Source: Rhodoferax sp. TH121
GTDB lineage: Bacteria > Pseudomonadota > Gammaproteobacteria > Burkholderiales > Burkholderiaceae_C
Assembly: GCF_002251855.1 (NCBI RefSeq)
Contig: NZ_NOXW01000020.1
Span: forward strand, 124,001 to 188,000
Direction of reading: 5' to 3'
DNA length: 64,000 nt
How positions within the stretch are numbered: position 1 is the stretch's first letter; the number at the start of each line of letters is the position of its first letter. Shown piece after piece: positions 52,142 through 64,000 of the stretch. The notes beneath the pieces were generated by a model. The model made no database searches, had not been told where the DNA came from, and saw only the letters and a list, made by a program, of their open reading frames with translations. The position numbers and the translations under genes are program-made.

Positions 52142-52771
52142 GGCCCCTTGGGTGAGTCGGCTGAAGAGCCTGTGTTCACACTCTGCATCTGAGCATGTGT
52201 CGCACACCCAAGCCCATGCCGCCGACGATGTGGCTGGAAGCTGTGCGCGTTGTGAGGCATCTGCGTGGTCAATCGCTTGCAGGGCCGCCTGTAAACGCCG
52301 GGGACCAAGCCCGTATACCGTTGCAAATGGAATCTGGTGTGTAAGCAGTACGTCGCGCAGTCGCTGATCTATGCGCTGTTGCATGGCTACTCCATCACGC
52401 TGAATGCCATCTGCTACCCAAGGCAGGTCTCGGCACGCAAGCAGTGTGAGGTCGAGTCTGCGCTGAAATGCTACCGCCGTATCGTACAGACTGCTGTCGT
52501 GAAACAACACATCGCTGTACACCGCAGTAACCAGAGGCGTGGTGTCTGCTACTACGCAATCCGCGTCGGCTTGTTCAATGTGCGCGGCTTGTGTGTCCGA
52601 GACATGCTGCTGTTCGTGGGCCTGCGGCGGACGACCATGCAGTGCACTCCATGTGCGCAAATACTCCGGGACGCATTCGATGGAAGCGAAGCGGGACCGC
52701 AGCGCTGTGTGCAGTGCTTGCGATAACGTAGATTTCCCGCTGCATTCTGCCCCCACGATACCGATCTTCAT
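52127..52771 (-). CDS. NadR-like AAA_28 nucleotide kinase
   Basis: This protein of 214 residues has P-loop GIVGAECSGKSTLSQAL at residues 4-20, followed by 'VPEYLRTW' near 33 and 'DCVVADTTPLVTAVYSDVLF' near 69. This matches the kinase half of NadR, which phosphorylates nicotinamide riboside. The NadR adenylyltransferase and repressor domains are absent. It lies 9 bases after ftsB on the same strand and overlaps hslO tail to tail. Ribosylnicotinamide kinase activity is inferred; other small-molecule kinases share this fold. Confidence 0.75.
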   Translation of the reverse strand: MKIGIVGAECSGKSTLSQALHTALRSRFASIECVPEYLRTWSALHGRPPQAHEQQHVSDTQAAHIEQADADCVVADTTPLVTAVYSDVLFHDSSLYDTAVAFQRRLDLTLLACRDLPWVADGIQRDGVAMQQRIDQRLRDVLLTHQIPFATVYGLGPRRLQAALQAIDHADASQRAQLPATSSAAWAWVCDTCSDAECEHRLFSRLTQGASVRV

Positions 52772-52780
52772 GGGGATGCG

Positions 52781-53056
52781 TCAGCGTGCAATTTGCACGT
52801 AAATCTCGTTGGCCTTGACCATGCCCAGCTCTGAACGGGCTTTTTCTTCCACCATTTCCAGACCTTCACGCAGGTCACTGATTTCAGCGGCCAAACGCTC
52901 ATTGGCCAGTGTTGCTTGGATGTTGTGCTGTTTTTGAGTGTCTAGCTGGACTGATAGCTTGGACACATTCGGCACACTGCCCCGGCCAAACCAGAGTTGC
53001 CCGTGCAAGATCACCAGCAAGGCAATCAATGCAGCGGGAACAAGGCGATTGGCCAT
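52781..53056 (-). CDS. ftsB: Cell division protein FtsB
   Basis: This 91-residue bitopic protein has one N-terminal helix (LVPAALIALLVILHGQLWFG) and a coiled-coil periplasmic part ('QLDTQKQHNIQATLANERLA' then 'AEISDLREGLEMVEEKARSE') ending 'LGMVKANEIYVQIAR'. The order pyrG-kdsA-eno-ftsB is conserved in betaproteobacteria and supports the call. FtsB links FtsL and FtsQ in the divisome. A 113-base spacer after eno shows no clear terminator. Confidence 0.92.
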   Translation of the reverse strand: MANRLVPAALIALLVILHGQLWFGRGSVPNVSKLSVQLDTQKQHNIQATLANERLAAEISDLREGLEMVEEKARSELGMVKANEIYVQIAR

Positions 53057-53169
53057 GGCAGTGGTTCAGTGAAAAGCGGTTGTTTCTACAGCCACGCTAC
53101 ACCACGCCGCAATGCGACCCCTGCGTAGAGGTGCAAGCGACGGGCAGTGCGTGAGCGTGTGAGTCACCA

Positions 53170-54462
<1,293 letters not shown>

Positions 54463-54512
54463 TCAAGTTCAAAATCACACAGACAAAACGGCAGATGGAA
54501 TCATGCCTGCCA

Positions 54513-55366
54513 TCACTGGAAGTCGTTCTCCAGCAAGGCAGTTTTTTTGGTTACGAAATCCAGCGCCACCAAGGTTTCCAGCAACGCCTTCATATGTTTG
54601 AGCGGTACGGCATTGGGGCCATCCGACCAAGCTTCGGCAGGGCGCGGATGGGTTTCCATGAAGAGTCCGGCCACACCAGCGGCAACGCCAGCACGGGCCA
54701 GTACCGGAACCATCTCACGCGCGCCACCGCTGCTGCCACCCAGACCACCGGGTTTCTGTACCGAGTGGGTCACGTCGAACACCACCGGTGCACCCGACTT
54801 GCGCATCTCGGCCAGGCTGGTCATGTCTGCCACCAGATTGTTGTAGCCAAAGCTCACGCCACGCTCGCAGGCCAGGAAGCGGTCCGGCGAGAGCCCGACT
54901 TCTTCGGCGGCTGCGCGGGCTTTGTCGATTACGTTCTTCATGTCCCAGGGCGCAAGAAACTGGCCCTTCTTGATGTTCACCGGCTTGCCGCTCTGAGCGA
55001 CAGCACGAATGAAGTCGGTTTGGCGGCACAGGAAGGCAGGTGTCTGCATCACATCCACCACACTGGCGACTTCGGCGACATGCGATTCGTCATGCACATC
55101 CGTCAAAATGGGCAAACGCAGTTGGCGGCGTACCTCTTCCAGTATTTTGAGGCCGGCTTCCAGCCCGACACCGCGCTTGCTGGTCCCAGAAGAGCGGTTG
55201 GCCTTGTCAAAAGAGCCTTTGTAGATCAGCGGGATGCCCAGAGGCTCGCAAGCCTCTTTGAGTTGGCCTGCGACGTCGATGGACATTTCCAGCCCCTCAA
55301 TGGAGCAGGTGCCTGCAATCAGGAAGAAGCGATGCTCCAGCCCGACGTCAAATCCGCAGAGTTTCA

Positions 55367-55367
<1 letters not shown>
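54513..55367 (-). CDS. kdsA: 3-deoxy-8-phosphooctulonate (KDO-8-P) synthase
   Basis: This protein of 284 residues condenses phosphoenolpyruvate with arabinose-5-phosphate for lipopolysaccharide KDO. Marks include '[20 protein letters not shown]', '[20 protein letters not shown]', '[20 protein letters not shown]', and '[13 protein letters not shown]'. The ATG shares one base with the pyrG stop (TGATG). A TTG codon just before it, which would add one residue, is not needed. Confidence 0.97.
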
Positions 55368-58341
<2,974 letters not shown>

Positions 58342-58350
58342 ACCCCGACC

Positions 58351-58797
58351 ATGAAAATCGACGTCAAGATCATCGACAACCGCCTGCACGGCAACCTGCC
58401 CACCTACGCCACGCCTGGCAGCGCGGGGCTTGACCTGCGCGCCTGCCTGGACGCGCCACTGACCTTGGCGCCCAACGCCTGGCAGCTGGTGCCCACGGGC
58501 ATGGCCATTTACCTGGAAGACCCAGCCTACGCCGCGCTCATTCTGCCGCGCTCGGGCTTGGGTCACAAGCACGGGATCGTGCTGGGCAATCTGGTGGGTT
58601 TGATCGACAGCGACTACCAAGGCCAGCTCATGGTGAGCGCTTGGAATCGCAGCGCCACAGAATTCACCATTCAGCCCATGGAGCGCATTGCCCAGCTCAT
58701 GATCGTGCCGGTGGTGCAGGCGCAGTTCAATGTGGTGACCGAGTTTCCCGCGTCACAGCGTGGAGAAGGCGGCTACGGTTCTACAGGCAAGGCCTGA
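58351..58797 (+). CDS. dut: dUTP diphosphatase
   Basis: This 148-residue protein hydrolyses dUTP to dUMP. The five trimeric-dUTPase motifs are present: '[12 protein letters not shown]' near residue 21, '[20 protein letters not shown]' near 66, '[15 protein letters not shown]', '[13 protein letters not shown]', and the C-terminal '[10 protein letters not shown]' that closes on the active site. It is co-transcribed with coaBC and converges with the SlyD-like gene 20 bases away. Confidence 0.97.
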   Translation: MKIDVKIIDNRLHGNLPTYATPGSAGLDLRACLDAPLTLAPNAWQLVPTGMAIYLEDPAYAALILPRSGLGHKHGIVLGNLVGLIDSDYQGQLMVSAWNRSATEFTIQPMERIAQLMIVPVVQAQFNVVTEFPASQRGEGGYGSTGKA

Positions 58798-58817
58798 GAC
58801 GGTAGCCGCGCCGCACT

Positions 58818-59351
58818 TCAGTGATGCGTGTCGCTGCCGGGGACTGCGGCGTGGAAGGGCTGGATGCGGAAGAAGCCTGTGCCCGCGGTGCCGCGGCCGA
58901 TTTCCTCTTCGGTTGCTTCGCGTACTGACTCCACTTTCAGGCTGATGCGGATGGCAATGCCCGCTAGGGGGTGGTTGCCGTCCAGCACCACGTGCTCGGG
59001 GTAAATGTCGGTGACGGTGTACAGCGCATCTTTGGGGGCGTCCGGGTTGCAGCCTGCGGGCAGGGCGTGGCCTTCCAGCGTCAGTCCTTCTTGCAAATCT
59101 TTGGGAAACAGGGCGCGAGGTTCCAGGAAAAGCAGCTGGTCGTTGAAGTCGCCAAACGCCTGCTCTGGCTCAATTTGCAGGTCCAGTTTTGCGCCAGCCA
59201 CATGGCCTTGCAGAGCCTGCTCGATAGGAGGCAGCAGGTCGTTGCCGCCCAGCAAAAACTCCACTGGTTCGTCCAAAACGTCCAGTTCTTCGCCCAGGGT
59301 GTCTTTCAGCGTCCAGGTCAGGGCAACGACGCATTGTGGTGTGATTTCCAT
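58818..59351 (-). CDS. SlyD-like FKBP-type peptidyl-prolyl isomerase
   Basis: This protein of 177 residues from the ATG at 59351 has a split FKBP domain with the insert-in-flap domain of SlyD. Evidence is 'VALTWTLKDTLGEELD' at the start, 'FLLGGNDLLPPIEQALQGHV' near residue 32, 'VVLDGNHPLAGIAIRISLKV' near 115, and 'ATEEEIGRG' after it. The His- and Cys-rich metal-binding tail of E. coli SlyD is not present; only a short DTHH end remains. It catalyses prolyl isomerisation in the cytosol. The divergent roxA-like gene starts only 14 bases away. Confidence 0.9.
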   Translation of the reverse strand: MEITPQCVVALTWTLKDTLGEELDVLDEPVEFLLGGNDLLPPIEQALQGHVAGAKLDLQIEPEQAFGDFNDQLLFLEPRALFPKDLQEGLTLEGHALPAGCNPDAPKDALYTVTDIYPEHVVLDGNHPLAGIAIRISLKVESVREATEEEIGRGTAGTGFFRIQPFHAAVPGSDTHH

Positions 59352-59365
59352 AGGAGAATTGTCCC

Positions 59366-60496
59366 ATGAACATCCAAGAACCACTGCAGCTGCTGGGCGG
59401 GCTCTCGCCAAAAACCTTTATGCAACGCCACTGGCAGAAAAAGCCGCTTGTGATTCGTCAGGCCATTCCGGGGTTCGCACCCTTGCTGGACCGGGCCGAG
59501 TTGCTGGATCTGGCCGCGCAGGAAGAAGTGGAGTCGCGGCTGGTGGTGCAGGCGTCTGCCAAAGGGGGGACGGGCTGGCGTTTCAAGCACGGGCCGTTTG
59601 CCCGCAAGGCCTTGCCCCCCTTCAAGCAGGCGGGCTGGACCTTGCTGGTGCAAGGCGTGGACTTGCACGACGAGCGTTTGCATGCCCTGATGAATCAGTT
59701 CCGTTTTGTGCCCGATGCGCGCCTTGACGATGTGATGATCAGCTACGCCACCGATGGCGGCGGCGTCGGGCCGCACTTTGATAGTTACGACGTCTTTTTG
59801 CTGCAGGCCCATGGACGCCGGCGCTGGCGCATTGGCCGCCAGAAGGACCTGAGCTTGCAACCCGACATGCCCCTCAAAATTCTGGCGAACTTTGAGCCTG
59901 AAGAGGAGTTTGTGCTGGAGCCCGGTGACATGCTCTACCTGCCACCCAAGTACGCCCACGACGGCATTGCCGACGGCGAGTGCATGACCTACTCCATCGG
60001 ATTCCGTTCACCGGACCGCGCCGAGTTGGCGCAAGAGATTTTGCAGCGTTTGGCCGAGCAGGCGGTAGATGAGCTGGGGCCTGGCCTGTACCGTGACCCC
60101 AAGCAGGACGCCGTAGACCGTAGCGCAGCCATGCCGGTTGCCTTGGTGGATTTTGCCCACGCCGCCTTACAGGACGCCTTGCGCGATCCCAAAGCGATTG
60201 CCCGTGCGGTGGGGGAATATCTCAGCGAGCCCAAAGCCAATGTCTGGTTTGATGGTGGTGAACCCGTAGTGCATGGCGCAGTGCGCCTGGACCGCAAGAC
60301 CCGCATGCTGTACGACGCGGACCATGTGTTCATCAATGGGGAGAGTTTCAATGCGAGCGGCAAGGATGCCCAACTGATGCAGACGCTTGCCAATACGCGT
60401 TGCCTCAGCGCCGCTGACGTCAAGCGCCTGAGCGCTGGGGCACGGTCCTTGATGGAAGACTGGTGTGCCGTGGGCTGGCTGCATCCTGATGACTGA
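59366..60496 (+). CDS. JmjC/cupin ribosomal protein oxygenase (YcfD/RoxA-like)
   Basis: This 376-residue protein is of the Fe(II)/2-oxoglutarate cupin-4 family. 'FMQRHWQKKPLVIRQAIPGF' opens it. The iron site is 'GVGPHFDSYDVFLLQAHGRR' with His-x-Asp near residue 135 and the last His in 'PPKYAHDGIADG' near 197. The C-terminal winged-helix and dimerisation region follows. E. coli YcfD hydroxylates Arg81 of ribosomal protein L16; the same role is likely. TAGGAGAA precedes the ATG. Its end overlaps the next gene by 8 bases. Confidence 0.9.
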   Translation: MNIQEPLQLLGGLSPKTFMQRHWQKKPLVIRQAIPGFAPLLDRAELLDLAAQEEVESRLVVQASAKGGTGWRFKHGPFARKALPPFKQAGWTLLVQGVDLHDERLHALMNQFRFVPDARLDDVMISYATDGGGVGPHFDSYDVFLLQAHGRRRWRIGRQKDLSLQPDMPLKILANFEPEEEFVLEPGDMLYLPPKYAHDGIADGECMTYSIGFRSPDRAELAQEILQRLAEQAVDELGPGLYRDPKQDAVDRSAAMPVALVDFAHAALQDALRDPKAIARAVGEYLSEPKANVWFDGGEPVVHGAVRLDRKTRMLYDADHVFINGESFNASGKDAQLMQTLANTRCLSAADVKRLSAGARSLMEDWCAVGWLHPDD

Positions 60497-60992
60497 GTTA
60501 TTGGCACCATCTCCGCTGCCGGAGGGCAACTTTTCGGGCCTCGCTGCGTTCGCGCAACGGGTGCGCGATGCGCTGGCTTGTGCCGCGCGAGAGGGCTGGT
60601 CGCACATGGTGTGGAGTGATGCCAACTTTCTCGATTGGCCACTGCGTGAGAAGGCCGTGGTTGAGTCCTTGAATGCCTGGGCTGGCAGTGGTCGTCGTCT
60701 GGTTCTGCTGGCCCACCGGTTTGATGAGGTGCAACGTCACCATGTCCGTTTTGTACAGTGGCGCAACACATGGGACCATGTTGTGGACTGTCGCGTTTGC
60801 AAGCAGCATGATGTTTCGGAATTTCCCAGTGCGCTGTGGAGCCCGCATTGGGTGATGCGTCGCCTGGACTTGGAGCACAGCACGGGAATTTCGGGTACAG
60901 AGCCCCAGCGTCGGGTGCTCTTGAAAGAAGAACTGGATGAATGCAGGCGCCAGAGTTCGCCGGGTTTCCCGAGCACAATTTTGGGTCTGTGA
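60489..60992 (+). CDS. Conserved hypothetical protein, 167 aa
   Basis: The gene begins 8 bases before the oxygenase stop, so it is translated with it. I recognise no catalytic family. Visible are 'WSHMVWSDANFLDWPLREKA' and 'RRLVLLAHRFDEVQRHHVRF', several Trp and His residues, and a CxxC-like pair 'DCRVCKQHD'. There is no signal peptide or membrane helix. The aromatic, charged sequence looks like a real soluble protein. Being coupled to the ribosomal oxygenase hints at a related role, without proof. Confidence 0.7.
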   Translation: MTELLAPSPLPEGNFSGLAAFAQRVRDALACAAREGWSHMVWSDANFLDWPLREKAVVESLNAWAGSGRRLVLLAHRFDEVQRHHVRFVQWRNTWDHVVDCRVCKQHDVSEFPSALWSPHWVMRRLDLEHSTGISGTEPQRRVLLKEELDECRRQSSPGFPSTILGL

Positions 60993-61035
60993 GTGCATAA
61001 AAAGGGTTTACCCCTATGCACTGTTTTGGGTCTTG

Positions 61036-61041
61036 TATAAT
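61036..61041 (+). promoter_or_regulatory. Candidate -10 box for the small lipoprotein gene
   Basis: TATAAT, a perfect -10 hexamer, lies in the 155-base spacer before the lipoprotein gene. A -35 is unclear (TTTACC at 61007-61012 is too far, at 23 bases). The leader between is AT-rich compared with the surroundings and contains GGGTAGCTTGCTACC, a small hairpin. Confidence 0.5.
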
Positions 61042-61147
61042 TTTGTGCTCTGGGGAAAGAGATCGAATGCTTTTGCCAGGGCTGGGTAGCTTGCTACCTA
61101 GGCAATTTCCGGAAATTGTTTCGTTAACTCACTTAAAGTTTTTAAAA

Positions 61148-61345
61148 ATGAACAAGTCTCTCGTTTTGGCAGCCGTGATCGCTGCTGCTGCCCTGGCTGC
61201 TTGCGGTAAAAAGGAAGAAGCTCCTGCTGCTGCTCCCGCTGTTGAAGCTCCTGCTGCTGCTCCTGCACCAGCCGCTGCTCCTGCTGCTGACGCATCCGCT
61301 CCTGCTGCTCCTGCAGCTGCTGCTTCCGAGCCAGCCAAGCAATAA
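61148..61345 (+). CDS. Small Ala/Pro-rich lipoprotein
   Basis: This is a 65-residue protein with lipoprotein signal MNKSLVLAAVIAAAALAACG; the lipid-carrying Cys is residue 19. The mature part is only Lys-Lys-Glu-Glu then Ala/Pro repeats (APAAAPAVEAPAAAPAPAAA) ending in SEPAKQ. Codons are strongly repetitive (GCTCCTGCT). Such short Ala/Pro-rich lipoproteins are common in Burkholderiales and may act as envelope spacers. It has its own promoter-like box and a strong terminator, suggesting high expression. Confidence 0.85.
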   Translation: MNKSLVLAAVIAAAALAACGKKEEAPAAAPAVEAPAAAPAPAAAPAADASAPAAPAAAASEPAKQ

Positions 61346-61353
61346 TCTGCTTG

Positions 61354-61395
61354 CAGACGAAAAAAAACCACCGCAAGGTGGTTTTTTTTCGTCTG
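61354..61395. terminator. Bidirectional rho-independent terminator
   Basis: A perfect 19-bp inverted repeat around a GCAA loop: CAGACGAAAAAAAACCACC and GGTGGTTTTTTTTCGTCTG. It has a GC stem and T-tracts on both strands, so it can end both the lipoprotein transcript and the convergent dapA-bamC transcript. Confidence 0.95.
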
Positions 61396-61426
61396 AATGT
61401 AGGGCGATGCAACCGCCCCAGAGCTG

Positions 61427-62524
61427 CTACTTGATATCGTCAGCCAGCACTTTGACGATGCGTTGCGCAATCGGCGAAGTTTCGGGTTGGCCGTTCGTGT
61501 CCAGTACCAGTACGTTGGACTGCTCACCGGTGCTGCGCACGGCGATCTGGTACTTGGAGGGCTCGGCGGCTTTGCCCGAGCCGCTGAACAGCTTACTGAA
61601 GAAGCCGGGTTCGGAGTTCTCGGAGGTGGTGCTCACATAGCGAACAAAGTAAATGCCTTGTTTGCGGTCGCGGTCTTCCACGGTGAAGCCAGTGCGGTCC
61701 AGTGCCAAACCGACGCGGCGCCAAGCGCGATCAAACCCTTCCTCGAGCTTGACAGCTGGCTGGCCGTTGACAGTGGTCACGGCGGCTACGGGTTTCGGTG
61801 CGCTATTCGCCACCAAGGCCTTGGATTGTTCTTGCGAAACGCCGAGCTTGACCATCAATCGGCGCAGGAATTCGGCTTCCAGCTCAGGGTCGGCAGCACG
61901 GGGCTGCCACATGGTCTGCTTTTCACCAGTGTTTGCAGCGCCACTGTTGGTATACACCTCGATCATTCCACGGTGGCTGATGAAGATCTCCGTGTTGCCG
62001 TTGGCGTCGCGTTCCAAGCGGGTGCGGAACTTGTCACGCTCGCCAGTGGAGTAAAGAGAGTCCAACAACTTGCCAAGGGCCGCGCGGATGGCATCTTGCG
62101 GAATTTTGGCGCGGTTTTCAGCCCAGTCCGTTTCCATGATGCCCAGATTGCTTTGGTCCATGGCCAACAAAAAGCCATTTTCTTGCCAGAAATCTTTCAC
62201 CGGTTCCCACAGTTTGTCAGCGGGGCGATTGACCACCAGCCAGCGCTGGTTGCCCGCACGTTCAATGCGTACATCGCCCACACTCAAAGTGGCCACGGGA
62301 ACCTTGCTGTTGGCGACTTGGTTGGCCTGGTAGCCTGATGCAGAGATCGCTCCATCCACCACCGTGTAGCGCGTGTCTTTGGAGAGCTGCGTCAGATCAG
62401 GAGGAATGTCCAAGGACGGTGCTTTGCCCGTGGACCGGTAGTCCACCTTATCTGTTTCCAGGGAGCCGCATGCGCCCAGTGCCAGGGTGATGCCAATCAA
62501 GGCAGCTTTGGAGGTGAAATTCAC
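61427..62524 (-). CDS. bamC: Outer membrane assembly lipoprotein BamC
   Basis: This 365-residue protein is a BamC/NlpB family member. The lipoprotein signal has lipobox LALGACGS with Cys near residue 19. The unstructured lasso 'DYRSTGKAPSLDIPPDLTQL' follows, then two helix-grip domains (about 90-220 and 250-360, 'GFDRAWRRVGLALDRTGFTV'). It stabilises BamD in the outer-membrane beta-barrel machine. The start is a GTG. It lies 24 bases after dapA, the conserved order dapA-bamC. Confidence 0.93.
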   Translation of the reverse strand: MNFTSKAALIGITLALGACGSLETDKVDYRSTGKAPSLDIPPDLTQLSKDTRYTVVDGAISASGYQANQVANSKVPVATLSVGDVRIERAGNQRWLVVNRPADKLWEPVKDFWQENGFLLAMDQSNLGIMETDWAENRAKIPQDAIRAALGKLLDSLYSTGERDKFRTRLERDANGNTEIFISHRGMIEVYTNSGAANTGEKQTMWQPRAADPELEAEFLRRLMVKLGVSQEQSKALVANSAPKPVAAVTTVNGQPAVKLEEGFDRAWRRVGLALDRTGFTVEDRDRKQGIYFVRYVSTTSENSEPGFFSKLFSGSGKAAEPSKYQIAVRSTGEQSNVLVLDTNGQPETSPIAQRIVKVLADDIK

Positions 62525-62548
62525 AGAGTGTTCCAGTGCCGTAGAGGC

Positions 62549-63445
62549 TCAGATCAGGCCGCAGGTTTTCAGCGCGCGTTCGAGCACGGGCTGGTTGGCT
62601 GCAGTCAACGGGGTTAAGGGCAAGCGCAAAGCCTGCTTGCTCAGGCCCATGCGGGACACAGCCCATTTCACGGGAATCGGGTTGGACTCGACAAAGAGGG
62701 CTTTGTGCATGGGCAGCAATTGCAGCTGGATCTCCATGGCACGGGCCACATTGCCACCCATGGCAGCCATACACAGCTCGTGCATTAGGCGCGGCGCTAC
62801 GTTGGCTGTGACGCTCACATTGCCATGGCCACCACACAGCATCAGTGCCACGGCGGTGGGGTCGTCACCGCTGTAGATGGAGAAGTGTTTGGGGGCTTCC
62901 TTGATCAGCCACTGGGCGCGTTCGATGTTGCCAGTAGCTTCCTTGATGCCGACGATGCCAGGCACTTCGGCCAGACGCAGCACGGTATCGTGTGCCATAT
63001 CTGCGACCGAGCGGCCAGGCACGTTGTACAGCACGATAGGCAAGTCGCCCGTAGCTTCTGCAATCGCCTTGAAGTGTTGGAACTGGCCCTCTTGCGTGGG
63101 CTTGTTGTAGTAAGGGACTACCTGCAGTTGGCAGTCGGCGCCCACACCTTTGGCGAATTTGGCCAAGGCAATGGCTTCGCGGGTAGAGTTACCGCCACAG
63201 CCAGCCATGATAGGCACGCGGCCTGCCGCCTGTTCGACCGACACGCGGATGATTTCGCAATGCTCGTCCACGCTCACTGTGGGGGACTCACCGGTGGTAC
63301 CCACCACACCGATGCAATCGGTGCCCTCGGCGATGTGCCAATCAATCAGTTTGCGCAGCGCGGGGTAGTCCACGGAGCCGTCGTCGAGCATCGGAGTGAT
63401 GAGGGCTACGATGCTGCCCCTGATTGGACCTTTGGAAGCGTTCAT
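62549..63445 (-). CDS. dapA: 4-hydroxy-tetrahydrodipicolinate synthase
   Basis: This 298-residue TIM barrel condenses pyruvate with aspartate semialdehyde for lysine and diaminopimelate. Motifs are '[13 protein letters not shown]' near residue 43, catalytic Tyr in '[12 protein letters not shown]' near 140, and Schiff-base Lys in '[15 protein letters not shown]' near 168. It is first of dapA-bamC. The 34-base gap to the next gene shows no terminator. Confidence 0.97.
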   Translation of the reverse strand: MNASKGPIRGSIVALITPMLDDGSVDYPALRKLIDWHIAEGTDCIGVVGTTGESPTVSVDEHCEIIRVSVEQAAGRVPIMAGCGGNSTREAIALAKFAKGVGADCQLQVVPYYNKPTQEGQFQHFKAIAEATGDLPIVLYNVPGRSVADMAHDTVLRLAEVPGIVGIKEATGNIERAQWLIKEAPKHFSIYSGDDPTAVALMLCGGHGNVSVTANVAPRLMHELCMAAMGGNVARAMEIQLQLLPMHKALFVESNPIPVKWAVSRMGLSKQALRLPLTPLTAANQPVLERALKTCGLI

Positions 63446-63479
63446 GTCGTGTGATTGGTTCGGTAAACGGGCATTTTAA

Positions 63480-64000
63480 CTAGAGAGCGTGTCGGGTTGG
63501 CACGGCCCCAGAGGCTGGGTGGGTAAAGCTACGCAAAGCAGCGATGCGTTGGACGAAGCGTGCCGGGTTCTCCAGGAATCCCTGCTCAAACGCCACCACA
63601 TGCCAACCAGCGCACGCCGTCAGCAGTTCGCCGGGTTGCAGCAAAAAGTCGGGGCGGCTGGGCCGCCCCACGGTTTCGTTGCCGGCGGCGAAGGTTTCGT
63701 ACAGCAAGCATCCGCCAGGAGCCACGCTGTCCAGCAGGGTGGGGAACAAGGGGCGCCACAGGTAGTTGGTCACCACGACGGCACCAAACTGCCGGGGGCG
63801 TGCGTTGTGCATCAGTGGCCAGGGCCCGTTTTCGATGTCGGCCGTGAGCAGTGTGGCCGCAGGCACCGATTGTGCCGCCAGCGTCGTGTCCCGGTCAATC
63901 CCGGTCACCGCGTGGCCGCGATCGGCGAACCAGGCCAGGTGCCGGCCCGCGCCGCAGGCCACATCCAACACACTGGTGTCCGGGAGTAGCAGATGGCTCC
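63480..64000 (-). CDS. SAM-dependent methyltransferase (5' end outside window)
   Basis: The gene is open to the right edge. On the minus strand the visible part begins inside the protein, 'SHLLLPDTSVLDVACGAGRH', and motif I VLDVACGAGRHLAWF is near complete. 'GHAVTGIDRD' marks the end of beta-2 with its acidic residue, and 'FGAVVVTNYLWRPLFPTLLD' corresponds to motif III. About 173 residues are visible. It resembles TehB/UbiE-like class-I methyltransferases. The substrate is unknown. A GTG at 63971 is not the start, because motif I extends upstream of it. Confidence 0.88.
   Translation of the reverse strand, partial: SHLLLPDTSVLDVACGAGRHLAWFADRGHAVTGIDRDTTLAAQSVPAATLLTADIENGPWPLMHNARPRQFGAVVVTNYLWRPLFPTLLDSVAPGGCLLYETFAAGNETVGRPSRPDFLLQPGELLTACAGWHVVAFEQGFLENPARFVQRIAALRSFTHPASGAVPTRHAL

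Overview
The window is ordinary chromosomal DNA from a GC-rich betaproteobacterium. Gene content and order (pyrG-kdsA-eno-ftsB, dapA-bamC, Bug/TctC receptor next to xerD, LysR next to a DUF2917 gene), frequent 4-base gene overlaps, and two repeat families that I remember from Comamonadaceae genomes point to that family, perhaps a Rhodoferax- or Polaromonas-like organism. The genus is inference. I see no phage, insertion sequence, CRISPR array, rRNA or tRNA.

Layout. 1-5.8 kb: an ABC exporter cut by the left edge, a secretory operon (SH3-like protein, M48 protease, CrtC/AttH-type lipocalin protein), and a LysR regulator divergent from a DUF2917 gene. 5.9-10.6 kb: a gluconate-type catabolic unit with LacI-family repressor, gluconokinase and TRAP transporter, and two near-identical palindromic operators in the divergent promoter. 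10.6-18.5 kb: a large FtsX-like permease, then a tight five-gene run (DUF1800, Tat-type DUF1501, saccharopine-dehydrogenase-like protein, two small membrane proteins). 18.6-22.0 kb: a TPP riboswitch controlling the thiamine transporter thiBPQ. 22.0-28.2 kb: an orphan solute-binding protein, the MATE-miaA-LolD-like ATPase operon, a lipoprotein GlpQ and an EamA permease. 28.2-39.2 kb: a signalling-rich stretch with two large GGDEF/EAL proteins, a FeeM-like N-acyltransferase and a DedA protein, interrupted by alkD-like and mutL. 39.3-48.4 kb: amiC, tsaE, queG, a nicotinamidase-like hydrolase, a metallo-beta-lactamase-fold protein with two tiny genes ahead of it, an M14 peptidase, an AEC permease, a Bug receptor and xerD. 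48.4-64 kb: mostly housekeeping genes (EAL-HDOD protein, DUF455, gamma carbonic anhydrase, hslO, NadR-like kinase, ftsB, eno, kdsA, pyrG, coaBC, dut, SlyD-like PPIase, ribosomal oxygenase, a small lipoprotein, bamC, dapA, and a methyltransferase cut by the right edge).

The least ordinary signals are repeats. First, an AT-richer element of about 55-60 bp lies inside six or more unrelated genes (ABC exporter, ftsX-like, thiP, miaA, mutL, amiC, coaBC). It is always read in one of only two frames and produces the same short peptides in unrelated proteins. Second, a GC-rich hairpin element of about 80 bp fills three of the four spacers longer than 50 bp between convergent genes, with compensatory base changes in its outer stem. 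No gap between genes exceeds 300 bases.
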